Shown: positions 32,091-40,061 of the stretch, one piece after another
How the letters are laid out: each line of letters starts with the position of its first letter
How positions within the stretch are numbered: position 1 is the stretch's first letter
Source of the DNA: a virus
Virus record (IMG/VR): IMGVR_UViG_3300008117_000293
Span: 1-45,083 of that record
DNA: 45,083 bases
Direction: 5' to 3' (one strand)
Program-made: the position numbers and the translations under genes
The notes under the pieces: generated by a model
Database searches by the model: none
Seen by the model: the letters and a program-made list of their open reading frames with translations, nothing else
Told to the model about the DNA's origin: nothing

Positions 32091-33700
32091 AACATTGTTC
32101 CTTCCATAGCTGAATCAATCTCAAACATTCTGCCAGTGTCTTTGTTATAAAGCAAGCTGCAAGCAGGACCAGTCTGTCCACTGTAGCGGTTCTTCAGCAC
32201 CCTCACCTTGGTGGTGTTACGCTCAATAGGATCATCATGCTGACCATTCCTCTCCAGTGATATCACCATGTCACTTAGCTGTGCAATGGCAGCACTGCCT
32301 CGTAGCTGAGCTAGGCTAGTGGTTGCACCTTCCTCATGTCCCTTGTCTGAGGGACGCTTGAGGTGGCTAACAATGATGAGAGCTATGTTAGTTTCCTGCA
32401 CAAGCATGCGAAGCTTGGTCATTATTTCATCAATGGCCTTACGCTCATCGCCATTGTCCTGACTGGATACGATGATGCTTAGGTGATCTAAGAACACATA
32501 CTTACAGCCTAGTCCCTTAGCCATATACTTGACACGATTGACAATGTTCTCAATAGCTGTACTTCCAAAGTGATCGAAGAAGAACAAACGCCCAGTGCCT
32601 AGTGTCTTCTCGAATGCGTCCTTGCGTACAGCATCAGACACCACAGATGTAGGTAGGTGTAGTGGTGCATCAGCAGCAAGGCTCATCATAGACAGGCTAG
32701 TCTTTCTCACACTCTCTTCAAGAAACATCAAGCCAATGTTGTCACTGCTATTCTGTAACAAGTGCCAAACAATTTCCCTTAGGGTTTGACTCTTACCTAG
32801 TCCACTACCTGCTGTGAATGTGACTAGCTCACCTGCTCTAATGCCATAGGTAATTTCATTCAGCCCCTTCCAAGGGTAGAAACAATCTGCTGCTTCCATT
32901 GGTGTAGACACCAACTCCCACAGGCTAGACCCACACACAATGCCATCAGGCACGAAGGGTTCAGCAGCCCACCATCTAGAAACAAAGGCAGCTTCCTTGC
33001 TATCAGCAAGCCACTCGCATGCATCTTTATATTCAGGGTCTGGTTTAAATATCTTGCACTTGCTGCCAAACAATTCAGCAACTTCCTTTGCTGCCTTCTG
33101 CCCTGCCTCATCACCATCAAAGCACAGCACAATGTTTTCAAAGCTGTTGATGTATTCGTAGTTTGCTTTAGCGTCCTTCAATGCACTACCTGCACCCGTG
33201 CGTATAGACACCACAGGATATTTACTACCTGTCAATTGGTATGCAGCCAGTGCATCAAACTCACCTTCAGTGATGGTGAGGTACTTGCCATTGGAGGGGT
33301 ACAGGTTCTGTCCAAACAACGTACCCTTGCTCCACCCACCCACTGTCGTAAACTTCTTATCCTTCACCTCTCTACGCTTAGCTGCTACCAGTTGGGAGTT
33401 GCTATCGTAATAGGGGAAGTAGTAATGGCCTTCGCTACGGACTACACCATAGCGTTCCATTGTTGCTTTGTTAATGCGTCTGTCTGACACACTAACACTG
33501 TGTCCTTCGTTGTAGCTTTTAATAAAGCCACTCGTATCTTTTGTATCACCATCTACATCAATCACTTCAAGTCTTTCGTTGTTCGTTGAGGGAATGTATG
33601 TGTTACATACAAAGCATTTGGTGGACATGTCTTCGTTGATGGACAAGCCATCACTACTGCCACATGTCTCACAGGGTAGGTGGGTTTTTAAGAATGTCAT
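32087..33700 (-). CDS. DNA primase-helicase (T7 gp4-like)
   Basis: A 537 aa fusion. N-terminal zinc ribbon Cys10/Cys13/Cys29/Cys32; Toprim primase site with EGEFDA (Glu145) and DGDEAG (Asp195, Asp197); RecA-type helicase with Walker A AGSGLGKS (297-304), catalytic Glu329 (LEES), Walker B VFLDHLS (Asp405, His406) and a late LRGSAAIAQLSD arginine-finger region. It unwinds DNA 5'-3' and lays primers for the family A polymerase. The full length matches the T7 class. The start overlaps the next upstream gene by 32 bases. Confidence 0.95.
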   Translation of the reverse strand: MTFLKTHLPCETCGSSDGLSINEDMSTKCFVCNTYIPSTNNERLEVIDVDGDTKDTSGFIKSYNEGHSVSVSDRRINKATMERYGVVRSEGHYYFPYYDSNSQLVAAKRREVKDKKFTTVGGWSKGTLFGQNLYPSNGKYLTITEGEFDALAAYQLTGSKYPVVSIRTGAGSALKDAKANYEYINSFENIVLCFDGDEAGQKAAKEVAELFGSKCKIFKPDPEYKDACEWLADSKEAAFVSRWWAAEPFVPDGIVCGSSLWELVSTPMEAADCFYPWKGLNEITYGIRAGELVTFTAGSGLGKSQTLREIVWHLLQNSSDNIGLMFLEESVRKTSLSMMSLAADAPLHLPTSVVSDAVRKDAFEKTLGTGRLFFFDHFGSTAIENIVNRVKYMAKGLGCKYVFLDHLSIIVSSQDNGDERKAIDEIMTKLRMLVQETNIALIIVSHLKRPSDKGHEEGATTSLAQLRGSAAIAQLSDMVISLERNGQHDDPIERNTTKVRVLKNRYSGQTGPACSLLYNKDTGRMFEIDSAMEGTML

Positions 33701-33923
33701 AGCCCTTGTAAATTACTTTGTTGGTCTTAAGTACAGTGTCATACCCTTGAAAAAGCTTAGTCATTCTAGCATCGTGTAAGCTGTGTAGTCCAATTAATAA
33801 ATTGGATATCTCATCTTCATCAGGCTTCTTCACTCTGTCCATTAACACCCACAACACAGAGTCAATGTCTTCTCTTGTCATCCATGCTGCCATGATGAGG
33901 TCTTCTAGTTCATGTAGTTTCAT
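33669..33923 (-). CDS. Small conserved phage protein (84 aa) upstream of primase-helicase
   Basis: ATG 33923 is chosen; a longer frame would need a TTG at 33947. Product 'MKLHELEDLIMAAWMTREDIDSVLWVLMDR...PDEDEISNLLIGLHSLHDARMTKLF' is all-helical and acidic. The LEeLImaaW.t.eDid..L..l.Dr layout recurs in aquatic phages next to replication genes. It overlaps both neighbours. Function unknown. Confidence 0.7.
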   Translation of the reverse strand: MKLHELEDLIMAAWMTREDIDSVLWVLMDRVKKPDEDEISNLLIGLHSLHDARMTKLFQGYDTVLKTNKVIYKGYDILKNPPTL

Positions 33924-34107
33924 TTTGTTTCTTAAGTTTGTTTTCAACTAAACTGATAAGCCAATGCTTATCACTTCCAGCTATAAAAGCCATCTTATTC
34001 TTTTCTTCATCCGTCAGCCCAACCCATGTGCGCTGTGGTGGATGAAGTAACGGCTCGTTTGTAATGTGCTTACGTCCATTAGCATCTGTGATTATTCGTT
34101 CAGTCAT
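33910..34107 (-). CDS. Small protein with PPQRTWVGLTDEE motif (65 aa)
   Basis: ATG 34107 overlaps the previous stop by 4 bases. The segment LLHPPQRTWVGLTDEEKNKM is a recurrent motif of small phage proteins; the remainder is a basic helix (ENKLKKQNETT). No enzymatic motif is visible. Confidence 0.7.
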   Translation of the reverse strand: MTERIITDANGRKHITNEPLLHPPQRTWVGLTDEEKNKMAFIAGSDKHWLISLVENKLKKQNETT

Positions 34108-34451
34108 GTGTTGCGCTCCTTGAATTTGACAATCTTTTCAATTTCAACAGTAGTTATTAACTTTTCTTCTGTCTGTGGTGGGGTGGTGTAGAGAGGCACA
34201 CCCGCAGACCCATCAGTTACTTCACGCCAAATGCCATCCGTGAACTTGGCAAACTTACCCACAGGCTCTTGCTCTGGCTGAATCTCTTGCCCAAGTCTCT
34301 GCACTTCACGCATAGCATGTTCACGCAAGGCAGCTTCCCATGCTGCCCATGCCCAGTATTTAGGACTACCTCTTCTAAATGGACTACTAAGAATGATGTC
34401 ACTATCCCACCATTCATTAAAGTCTTTCATGTCAACAACTTCGTGTGTCAC
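34104..34451 (-). CDS. Conserved phage protein with FNEWWDS motif (115 aa)
   Basis: Starts with GTG 34451, sharing GTGA with the preceding stop. Product: 'FNEWWDSDIIL..PFRRGSPKYWAWAAWEAAL' followed by a linker and 'GVPLYTTPPQTEEK', two signatures often joined in phage proteins of unknown function. The first half is helical and aromatic-rich; the second is probably a flexible tail. Confidence 0.7.
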   Translation of the reverse strand: MTHEVVDMKDFNEWWDSDIILSSPFRRGSPKYWAWAAWEAALREHAMREVQRLGQEIQPEQEPVGKFAKFTDGIWREVTDGSAGVPLYTTPPQTEEKLITTVEIEKIVKFKERNT

Positions 34452-34594
34452 TTTGCAGCCTCCATATACAGACCAACATTACCCAGTGCATAACCAACAA
34501 AGGCTATGCCTAGCCCAGTGCTTCCCTTGAGTAGCAAATCTATTGCCACCACTGTGTACACCACACCCACTACAGCGATAAGCCATGCACTCAT
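34448..34594 (-). CDS. Small two-segment membrane protein (48 aa)
   Basis: ATG 34594 to TGA 34448-34450, with 4-nt overlaps on both sides. Product: MSAWLIAVVGVVYTVVAIDL..KGSTGLGIAFVGYALGNVGLYMEAAK. Two hydrophobic stretches (4-22, 27-43) flank a KG.TG.GI turn. I recognise the 'W..avvG..Y..va...l.KG.tG.GI.f.GYalGN.GL' pattern from many phage genomes. It probably sits in the inner membrane; function unknown. Confidence 0.8.
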   Translation of the reverse strand: MSAWLIAVVGVVYTVVAIDLLLKGSTGLGIAFVGYALGNVGLYMEAAK

Positions 34595-34746
34595 TTGATC
34601 ACCTTGAATTCTTGAAGCACTCTCATAGCTGCTTTAATAAGTTCAGTGTCTTGAGATGGTTCAGGCAAACTACTTTCCCACCGAAGTAAAAACTCCAGTT
34701 CTTGTGCAACCACAGCTTCAATTTCTTCTCTGTTTAATTCAGTCAT
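34591..34746 (-). CDS. Small helical protein (51 aa)
   Basis: ATG 34746 follows the preceding stop by one base and is preferred over ATG 34779, which would read 33 bases back into the upstream gene. Product: MTELNREEIEAVVAQELEFLLRWES.LPEPSQDTELIKAAMRVLQEF, two acidic helices. It overlaps the next start by 4 bases. Function unknown. Confidence 0.65.
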   Translation of the reverse strand: MTELNREEIEAVVAQELEFLLRWESSLPEPSQDTELIKAAMRVLQEFKVIK

Positions 34747-34747
34747 A

Positions 34748-35344
34748 TCAGTCCCATAGTCCTCTGTAATATTTACCAAACAACATGAAAGCTTTCTTCA
34801 TCCTAGCTTCATGCACCTCCAAACCTGCATAGTCCACCTTAATCTTACCAATCTGCTCTTCCAGTCCTGCCTTCTTATCCACAGCAGTGTGGTCATAAAA
34901 CTTATCAGTTGAATTTTCATCTACCATTTGTTCAAATGCCCAGATCATTTCATCCATCACCCAGTCCCACCGCTTGAAGTGATTGTCATCAATGTCCCAC
35001 TTTGTTTCCTTAGGTAAACAAGAGGTGCTTTGCAAAGCCTTGGGTACATCTCCATCATCCACACAAGGGCTACCATGCTGTGTTGCCTTAAGCTGCTTGA
35101 GCATAGGTAAGATGATGAGGGATAGTGTGTGATCCATAGCCCATGTGTCATACCTGTCAAGCTTCACAATGACAGTGCGCTTCTTCTTGGTGTGCATCCA
35201 TTGCAACACATCACCCACCCATGTTTCACTGAGCCACTCGCCCCACTTGTGTGCCTTGTCCTTACTAACACCTACCTTGGTTGTTAGTTCAGCAAGCTGA
35301 TATGGTCCAAGCCAATTGGGATAGTTTCCTATATACACTTTCAT
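34748..35344 (-). CDS. Conserved phage protein MKVYIGNYPNW-type (198 aa)
   Basis: The N-terminus MKVYIGNYPNWLGPYQLAE, the middle VKLDRYDTWAMDHTLSLIIL and LKQLKATQHGSP.VDD.DVP, and then HFKRWDWVMDEMIWAFEQM are each highly conserved in a well-known but uncharacterised phage family. The family is usually 180-250 aa, so this is full length. Its conservation across tailed phages suggests an important role, perhaps in takeover of host nucleotide or RNA processes, but no reaction is known. AGGAC precedes ATG 35344, which overlaps the integrase stop. Confidence 0.8.
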   Translation of the reverse strand: MKVYIGNYPNWLGPYQLAELTTKVGVSKDKAHKWGEWLSETWVGDVLQWMHTKKKRTVIVKLDRYDTWAMDHTLSLIILPMLKQLKATQHGSPCVDDGDVPKALQSTSCLPKETKWDIDDNHFKRWDWVMDEMIWAFEQMVDENSTDKFYDHTAVDKKAGLEEQIGKIKVDYAGLEVHEARMKKAFMLFGKYYRGLWD

Positions 35345-36441
35345 ACTAGTCCTCGCATTTCCTGTGTCACTGTTGCACTACGCAAAGTGTTCTTGATGTA
35401 TGGTGTTAGGCTCTGCGGGGTAGCATGACCTGACACTGACATGATGTTGGTGATGGGTACACCCACCTCAATCATCTCTGTGATGGCTGTCCTTCTTAAG
35501 TCCTGTAACACTAAGTCACTAGGCAAAGAAGCATCAGCCAAGATTTGCTTAGCCACTCTAGACAGATTGAATAAACTATAAGGTAGCAAGCCACCCTTCC
35601 TATCAGGCACATTAGATGGAGCAATGTATTGCTGCCAACCAAACTCAGCATGCTGCTGCCTTAACATAGTTAGAAGACCAGTGCTTGTTGGGATAGTCAC
35701 CCTAGACCTACGCTTGCTTTGTTCCAAGTGCAACACACCCTTCTCTAGGTCTACCTGTTCCCACTTAAGCTTACGCATATCACCCATACGCTGTCCATAT
35801 TCGTATGCCATCTGCACAATGAGTCCTACATTACGCCACTTGAATGTGCTGTAAGCAGTGTTCATGAATGCTCTAACATCTTCCCTACTCCATACAGTTC
35901 TGCGAGGTTTGTCTGCTCTTCGTAGCACCTTGCTGAATGGATTGTGGGTGATGTAGCCATGACGAATAGCGAAGTTGAATAGCAATCGATACACTGCCAA
36001 GGTGTGGTTAGCTAAGCTAACACTGTGCTCAGCATGTGTTTCATATATCTTCTGACAATGCGGTGTCACTAAGCTACCTAGCTTGCATTGATACAGAGCA
36101 ACACCATTGGCCTTGCTATCCTTCCACCCCTGCAGGTAATACATGTAGTCACGTTGAGCTTTGATGCTCAGCTTGGTGAAGGTGATGTTATTCTTGTAAG
36201 CTTTGATAAGCTCATGCACCCTTGTATCTTCAGAGATATCTTTAAGATATCTAAGTTCCTTACGCCAGTTGTCTAGCATGGCATTAAGTTCTTCAGCCAA
36301 GGCAAAGGCTTTGTATTTGTCAGTGCCAAGCACACACCTAGCCACCACCCCTGCATCCACTGCATCCTGTGGTGGGTTGTAGCGGTACTTAGTAACACCC
36401 TCAGCAGCCTGTGCCAAGGTGACATAGCGAGGGAGAGTCAT
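35341..36441 (-). CDS. Tyrosine recombinase / phage integrase
   Basis: A 366 aa protein. The catalytic domain has YGQRMGDMRKLKWEQV (Arg218), a beta-hairpin lysine region QSKRRSRVTIP (Lys243), QDLRRTA (Arg316), SGHAT (His339) and Tyr348 as nucleophile. The usual first His of HxLR is Gln313, seen in other active recombinases too. A SAM-like core-binding domain covers about 70-175. It would integrate or excise the phage genome, or resolve dimers. No attP-like site or tRNA fragment is visible beside it, since neighbours overlap. Confidence 0.92.
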   Translation of the reverse strand: MTLPRYVTLAQAAEGVTKYRYNPPQDAVDAGVVARCVLGTDKYKAFALAEELNAMLDNWRKELRYLKDISEDTRVHELIKAYKNNITFTKLSIKAQRDYMYYLQGWKDSKANGVALYQCKLGSLVTPHCQKIYETHAEHSVSLANHTLAVYRLLFNFAIRHGYITHNPFSKVLRRADKPRRTVWSREDVRAFMNTAYSTFKWRNVGLIVQMAYEYGQRMGDMRKLKWEQVDLEKGVLHLEQSKRRSRVTIPTSTGLLTMLRQQHAEFGWQQYIAPSNVPDRKGGLLPYSLFNLSRVAKQILADASLPSDLVLQDLRRTAITEMIEVGVPITNIMSVSGHATPQSLTPYIKNTLRSATVTQEMRGLV

Positions 36442-36638
36442 GCTTGTTCCCTTGCCTTCATCATTTGTTCAGCAAACCAATAAGCTTTGCTTGCCACTTC
36501 AGCATGTGGAATGCTCCATGCACTGGTCATCAACACAGCCATAGCCTTAGCTGCAAAGTAGTCACGCAAGGTCATGCCATCACTACCTAGTCCTGTATAG
36601 GGGAATGCTTGTTGCGGTTCAATGTCTTTATCATTCAT
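36438..36638 (-). CDS. Small protein with TLRDYFAAKAM motif (66 aa)
   Basis: ATG 36638 follows AAAGGAAACAAG, better than upstream in-frame ATGs. The segment GMTLRDYFAAKAMAVLM and the later AYWFAEQMMKAREQ are conserved in a common family of small phage proteins. Probably two helices. It overlaps the integrase start by 4 bases. Function unknown. Confidence 0.75.
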   Translation of the reverse strand: MNDKDIEPQQAFPYTGLGSDGMTLRDYFAAKAMAVLMTSAWSIPHAEVASKAYWFAEQMMKAREQA

Positions 36639-36837
36639 CTTGTTTCCTTTTCTTAGGCAGTGCTGCCCAGTGTGTCCAGAAGTTGTCTTGATTGTTGCCG
36701 TAGTATTCGCCATACACAGCCACTCCATACTTGCTTAGCAGTTGCACCTTCCTACTGCGAGGACAGCTCTCAATGTCTTCCCAAAAGCATTCAGTGTTAA
36801 CACACACAGTGTTGTCTTTGTTATCTTCAACTGCCAT
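36631..36837 (-). CDS. Small conserved phage protein (68 aa)
   Basis: ATG 36837 with AAGGAG 9 bases upstream. Product: 'CPRSRKVQLLSKYGVAVYGEYYG.....WTHWAALPKKRK'. The KVqLLskyGVAvYGe and HWA.LPK pieces are conserved in many phages. Basic end, three cysteines; a small beta protein of unknown role. Confidence 0.7.
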   Translation of the reverse strand: MAVEDNKDNTVCVNTECFWEDIESCPRSRKVQLLSKYGVAVYGEYYGNNQDNFWTHWAALPKKRKQDE

Positions 36838-37783
36838 TTACATTTACTCCTTTATGTTTAGCATATGGTGCTAATACTTTATTGCGATAGTCAATGCCTG
36901 AGAAATTCGCATACTCCACCAATGATCTACTGTTGCCTAGTCCATACACACCAAGGCTTTTACCTCGGTGAAGTAGGTCTGTCATACGCTCTTTAGATTT
37001 GTTATCTAAGTCCCACCATCTCTGGTTTCTTTTCTCATCTGCATCAGGTGACCAGTGCACTTCCCTGTGTGATGTTTCAACATCACCTGTGTTGTACAAA
37101 TGATAGACAGGTACATCAGTGGTGTGATAGATGTCCCATCCATGAGTGTATGCTCTCACTGAAAGCGTCTGCTCCTCACCCTCAAAGTAAAGATGAGGAT
37201 CATATGGAACTTCGTATACAAATTTACCTAAGGTAAAGATGAACCCTGCTGCCAAGTGATATCCCTTGATGGGAGTGTCACTGTCCCTGCTGATAGCAGT
37301 GAAGGTGAGGATGGTGTCTTCATTCCTGAAGTCGCAATCATCATTGACAAAGTTGAATAACACTTGGTCTGTAGATTTCTCAAGCACAGGCACACCATCC
37401 ACCATCTTGAATGGGTGAGGGTAGTTTGATATAACAAACTTAGGTGACATCTTTGAACACACCGAAGCTGCTTCAATTAACACAGTGTCCCATCCCTGCT
37501 CAAACACTGTGTGTGAATCAACCTGCAAGAACCATGTCTCTCCTGAGTACAGAGACATAGCCAATGCCCTTGCCCAACATGCACCTCTAGAATCTTGTAC
37601 ATCAATACCAACATAGCGAACCTGTGACTTGATGTCTTCGTAATTGAAACGATTCTCTACAAAGTTTTGCTCCACTATTCCAAAGAATAAATTGCTAGGG
37701 GTAGTGGCTTTCGCCAGTGCATCCCTAACAGTTTGTTCTAAGAGCTTGTCGCAATAAGAAGCTATGCTTATGAAGATGGTCAT
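36827..37783 (-). CDS. Glycosyltransferase, GlcNAc-transferase-like (PF11397 type)
   Basis: A 318 aa GT-A fold protein. It opens IFISIASYCDKLLEQT, with NLFFGIVEQN (about 31-40), DSRGACWARALA (64-75), and the metal/nucleotide-sugar site FLQVDSHTVF (85-94, DxD-like). HLAAGFIFTLG and YFEGEEQTLSVRAYTHGW follow, the acceptor-side signature. It should add a sugar, probably GlcNAc, to a protein, a modified base or a surface glycan. No DNA hydroxymethylase gene is visible, so DNA glucosylation has no direct support. It overlaps the next gene by 4 bases. Confidence 0.85.
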   Translation of the reverse strand: MTIFISIASYCDKLLEQTVRDALAKATTPSNLFFGIVEQNFVENRFNYEDIKSQVRYVGIDVQDSRGACWARALAMSLYSGETWFLQVDSHTVFEQGWDTVLIEAASVCSKMSPKFVISNYPHPFKMVDGVPVLEKSTDQVLFNFVNDDCDFRNEDTILTFTAISRDSDTPIKGYHLAAGFIFTLGKFVYEVPYDPHLYFEGEEQTLSVRAYTHGWDIYHTTDVPVYHLYNTGDVETSHREVHWSPDADEKRNQRWWDLDNKSKERMTDLLHRGKSLGVYGLGNSRSLVEYANFSGIDYRNKVLAPYAKHKGVNVNGS

Positions 37784-38616
37784 TCGTCCTCACCCCCCAG
37801 TGCATAGAGCCTCTCTGCCATGTCAATGAGTTCATCCTTCTTCATCAGCTTGTCAAGCCATCGTGTAGGAATACCCTTGAGTCCATACTTACGTCCTGCT
37901 AACATACCAGTGACAGCACCTACAGTGTCAGCATCATAGCCCTTGTTCACTGCCATCACCAAAGCTTTCTCAAAGCTTGATGTTTCTCTCACACATTCCC
38001 ATGCCATGTTGTATGTATACATGATGGTTCCTGATGCATACACATCACGGAAGTGTTTGAGATAGTCGAAGTTGTCTTCTGCTTTGCCTGACATAAGCTC
38101 AGCAACAAACCCTGCAATGTAATGCACAGTGTCTGCATTACCATGTGTCATCAATGACACAGCCACACTCTGTGCCACAGCACTAGGCATGCAGTTGTGA
38201 TTGGCTAACACAATGGGAGCAACCCTCATGATAGATCCATTACCACTGGAGCTATAGCTACAGCTACCTGCATAGGGATGTGTTGGTGTGATGCGGTCAA
38301 TGGCTTCACTGCATGTCCTACCAATGTCAAAGACATAGTTGCGAGTACCGAAGTGTCCTGTCTTCTTCCACATGCGGAAGTTCATGGCAATGTTCTCAGG
38401 ATCAAAGCGTTTGCTGCCTATGTATGCATCAGCAATTGCTACAGCCATAGCACCATCGTCTGTCCACTCACCCTCGGCAGTGTTATGCACACCACCACCC
38501 CCCATCTGTGTCAATGTCTTCGTCATCTCATGTGGCCTGATGAATTCCAATGGAGCACCCAGTGCATCTCCAATGAACAGACCCATGAACATACCAATTG
38601 CTTTGTCTTGATGCAT
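37780..38616 (-). CDS. ADP-ribosylglycohydrolase family protein
   Basis: A 278 aa protein of the DraG/ARH fold. The dinuclear Mg site is intact: GDALGAPLEF (16-25), EWTDDGAMA with Thr52/Asp53/Asp54, SSGNGSIMR (123-131), and GYDADTVGAVTGMLAG with Asp228/Asp230/Thr231. Family members remove ADP-ribose from proteins, DNA or small molecules such as ADP-ribose-1-phosphate. In a phage it could undo host or phage ADP-ribosylation or recycle NAD metabolites. It sits between a glycosyltransferase and small unknown genes with 4-nt and 1-nt overlaps. Confidence 0.92.
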   Translation of the reverse strand: MHQDKAIGMFMGLFIGDALGAPLEFIRPHEMTKTLTQMGGGGVHNTAEGEWTDDGAMAVAIADAYIGSKRFDPENIAMNFRMWKKTGHFGTRNYVFDIGRTCSEAIDRITPTHPYAGSCSYSSSGNGSIMRVAPIVLANHNCMPSAVAQSVAVSLMTHGNADTVHYIAGFVAELMSGKAEDNFDYLKHFRDVYASGTIMYTYNMAWECVRETSSFEKALVMAVNKGYDADTVGAVTGMLAGRKYGLKGIPTRWLDKLMKKDELIDMAERLYALGGEDE

Positions 38617-38891
38617 CAGATATCCGTATCCTTAAAAGAAATTTCAAAATCAATACTGCTACCCATATCATGCAAATCCCCACGAATAGTGGAGCAAATC
38701 TTTTCAATGGTTTCTAAGGGGCATAGGCAGGTCATGTTAATGACAACCGATTCACCCCCATCCATAGTGCCTACTATCTTCACATCACTAACTAACATAC
38801 ATGTTCCTTTGTGTAGGTGGGGTACTCGCTGCATCCACTGGTACTGCACCTCATGAACTAAATCACTTGGCTGAGTGTTATCCAATGGCAT
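38616..38891 (-). CDS. Small protein (91 aa), function unknown
   Basis: ATG 38891 has AGGGGGAG upstream. The stop shares one base with the ARH start (TGATG). Alternating strands and helices: VHEVQYQWMQRVPHLHKGTC, VKIVGTMDGGESVVINM, then a helix with CSTIRGDLHDMG. No recognised family. It is coupled to the ADP-ribosylglycohydrolase and may be a partner. Confidence 0.6.
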   Translation of the reverse strand: MPLDNTQPSDLVHEVQYQWMQRVPHLHKGTCMLVSDVKIVGTMDGGESVVINMTCLCPLETIEKICSTIRGDLHDMGSSIDFEISFKDTDI

Positions 38892-38910
38892 CCGCTCTCC
38901 CCCTTATCAA

Positions 38911-39753
38911 TTAAGCGAAGGCAATGTCTTCGGCAATGTCCCACAACTCTGAGTTGATGCGGATGTTCTCTCTAACACTGCTAACAGGGCGAGCCTTACG
39001 AATCACACCATTGGGGTGCTTGTCAGACAGACTCTTAACGAAAGCGTTGCCACGGATAACACCTTCCTGAATGCGGTTGAACACAGTGAATGCATCCATG
39101 TAGTTGTCTTGATAGCGGGAAACTTTCAACACATCAGCAATGGTTTGAGGGGTAGCATACACACCATTGGTTTGCTCTTCGAGCATGTCCCATCGTGTCT
39201 CAATACCACGCTTAGCCATGATCACTGACTGATGTGGGTCAAGTGTCACACCACGCAGTCTCTCAAGACGCTCCATCATGGTGGGCAATGTAGCCACAGT
39301 GTTACGAAGCATCTCTTCAAAGCCACTCAGTGCCTTGCTGTGATAGATGCGAGACTGGAAACCATCACCTGCAATGAGGCCATTGTCACAGATGAAGCGG
39401 AAGCAACCTGCAAACAATCTCACTGAGCCAGTACCATCGTGAGAGTTGTAAAGAATAATCTCAGGACGAATGTCAGCAGTACCAAAGTCAATGTCCCACT
39501 GCTTAGCAAAGGCTACCATGTGACCTGAGTGAGCAGGGTTGTTCTTACGGCTACGCTTTTGTGCTGCTTGCACTGGTGCATATCCATAGTCTTGCATCAC
39601 TGTGATGATGTCGCTTGTGTTTAATGACACATAACGATCTGTAAGGCGGTCAGCCTTGGTTGTGCTGAAAGCAGCAGGGGCAAGTTGTTGGATACGCTCT
39701 GTAGAGAGAGCAGAATTGTTAACATTGCGAGAGAAGATTACATGTTTAGCCAT
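38911..39753 (-). CDS. DUF932-type phage protein (280 aa)
   Basis: The protein has the DUF932 layout: an N-terminal R..L...AP..F, YVSLNTSDIITVMQDYGYAPVQAAQ, HMVAFAKQW then EIILYNSHDGTGSVRLFAGCFRFICDNGLI, and a helical C-terminal half. The SHDGTGS..L..G.FR.IC.NGL motif is diagnostic. DUF932 proteins occur in phages and plasmids with no proven function; nearness to recombination genes is common. It follows AAGGAAACATC and has its own promoter-like upstream region. Confidence 0.85.
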   Translation of the reverse strand: MAKHVIFSRNVNNSALSTERIQQLAPAAFSTTKADRLTDRYVSLNTSDIITVMQDYGYAPVQAAQKRSRKNNPAHSGHMVAFAKQWDIDFGTADIRPEIILYNSHDGTGSVRLFAGCFRFICDNGLIAGDGFQSRIYHSKALSGFEEMLRNTVATLPTMMERLERLRGVTLDPHQSVIMAKRGIETRWDMLEEQTNGVYATPQTIADVLKVSRYQDNYMDAFTVFNRIQEGVIRGNAFVKSLSDKHPNGVIRKARPVSSVRENIRINSELWDIAEDIAFA

Positions 39754-39799
39754 GATGTTTCCTTAAGAAAAGTGAATGAGTGTCAGCAACTGACGCTTA

Positions 39800-39830
39800 A
39801 TTATAACCACAAAATTAGGGGCAGTGTAAA
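39800..39830 (-). promoter_or_regulatory. Sigma70-like promoter candidate for the DUF932 gene, with a 5'-UTR hairpin
   Basis: Minus-strand TATAAT at 39805-39800 and TTTACA at 39830-39825, spacer 19 bases (longer than the ideal 17). Downstream, between promoter and start, is GTCAG-TTG-CTGAC (39782-39794), a 5-bp hairpin that could protect the 5' end of the mRNA. This is the longest gene-free gap (89 bases) in the right arm. Confidence 0.5.
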
Positions 39831-39838
39831 TACCCCTA
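39811..39838 (-). terminator. Weak terminator-like hairpin ahead of the DUF932 promoter
   Basis: Minus-strand TAGGGG (39838-39833), 11-base loop, CCCCTA (39821-39816), then ATTTTG. Short stem, long loop and few T make it weak. Its loop contains the proposed -35 box, so the two calls compete. Confidence 0.4.
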
Positions 39839-39842
39839 CAGT

Positions 39843-40061
39843 TTACTCGGGCTTTCTAGCCAAAGGTATTACATCCATCCAAGCCACTAGATGAATAGTG
39901 TCTCCGAACATATCTAGGCAGTAGCTATACATGCCATCGATGTGATCGAAGTAGTAGACAGCCTCAGTGCGAGGGCATTGTACATAGCTCTTAGGCTTCA
40001 CTGAGTACAGTGGTTGCACTGGTTGCTTGTCGAAGTCCCTGATGTCCACTTCGCTTAACAT
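39843..40061 (-). CDS. Small conserved phage protein (72 aa)
   Basis: A strong AGGAGGAAA precedes ATG 40061. Product: 'DIRDFDKQPVQPLYSVKPKSYV......YYFDHIDGMYSYCLD..GD..HLVAWMDVIPL'. The FDKQPVQPLYSVK and FDHIDGMYSYC segments are conserved in a phage family of unknown function, probably all-beta. Confidence 0.75.
   Translation of the reverse strand: MLSEVDIRDFDKQPVQPLYSVKPKSYVQCPRTEAVYYFDHIDGMYSYCLDMFGDTIHLVAWMDVIPLARKPE

Noticed and set aside
31860-33700. A phage RNA polymerase gene, expected in T7-like phages
   Set aside because: None of the large frames in the window carries single-subunit RNA polymerase motifs. The phage either relies on host polymerase or the gene lies outside the window.
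36438-36728. Longer version of the 66 aa gene starting at 36728
   Set aside because: The added 30 residues lie in the upstream gene in another frame, and AAAGGAAACAAG sits right before ATG 36638.
36827-37783. DNA-base glucosyltransferase, as in T4
   Set aside because: No hydroxymethylase or other base-modifying enzyme is visible, and the motifs fit GlcNAc-transferase-like GT-A enzymes rather than T4 alpha or beta glucosyltransferases. The acceptor is left open.
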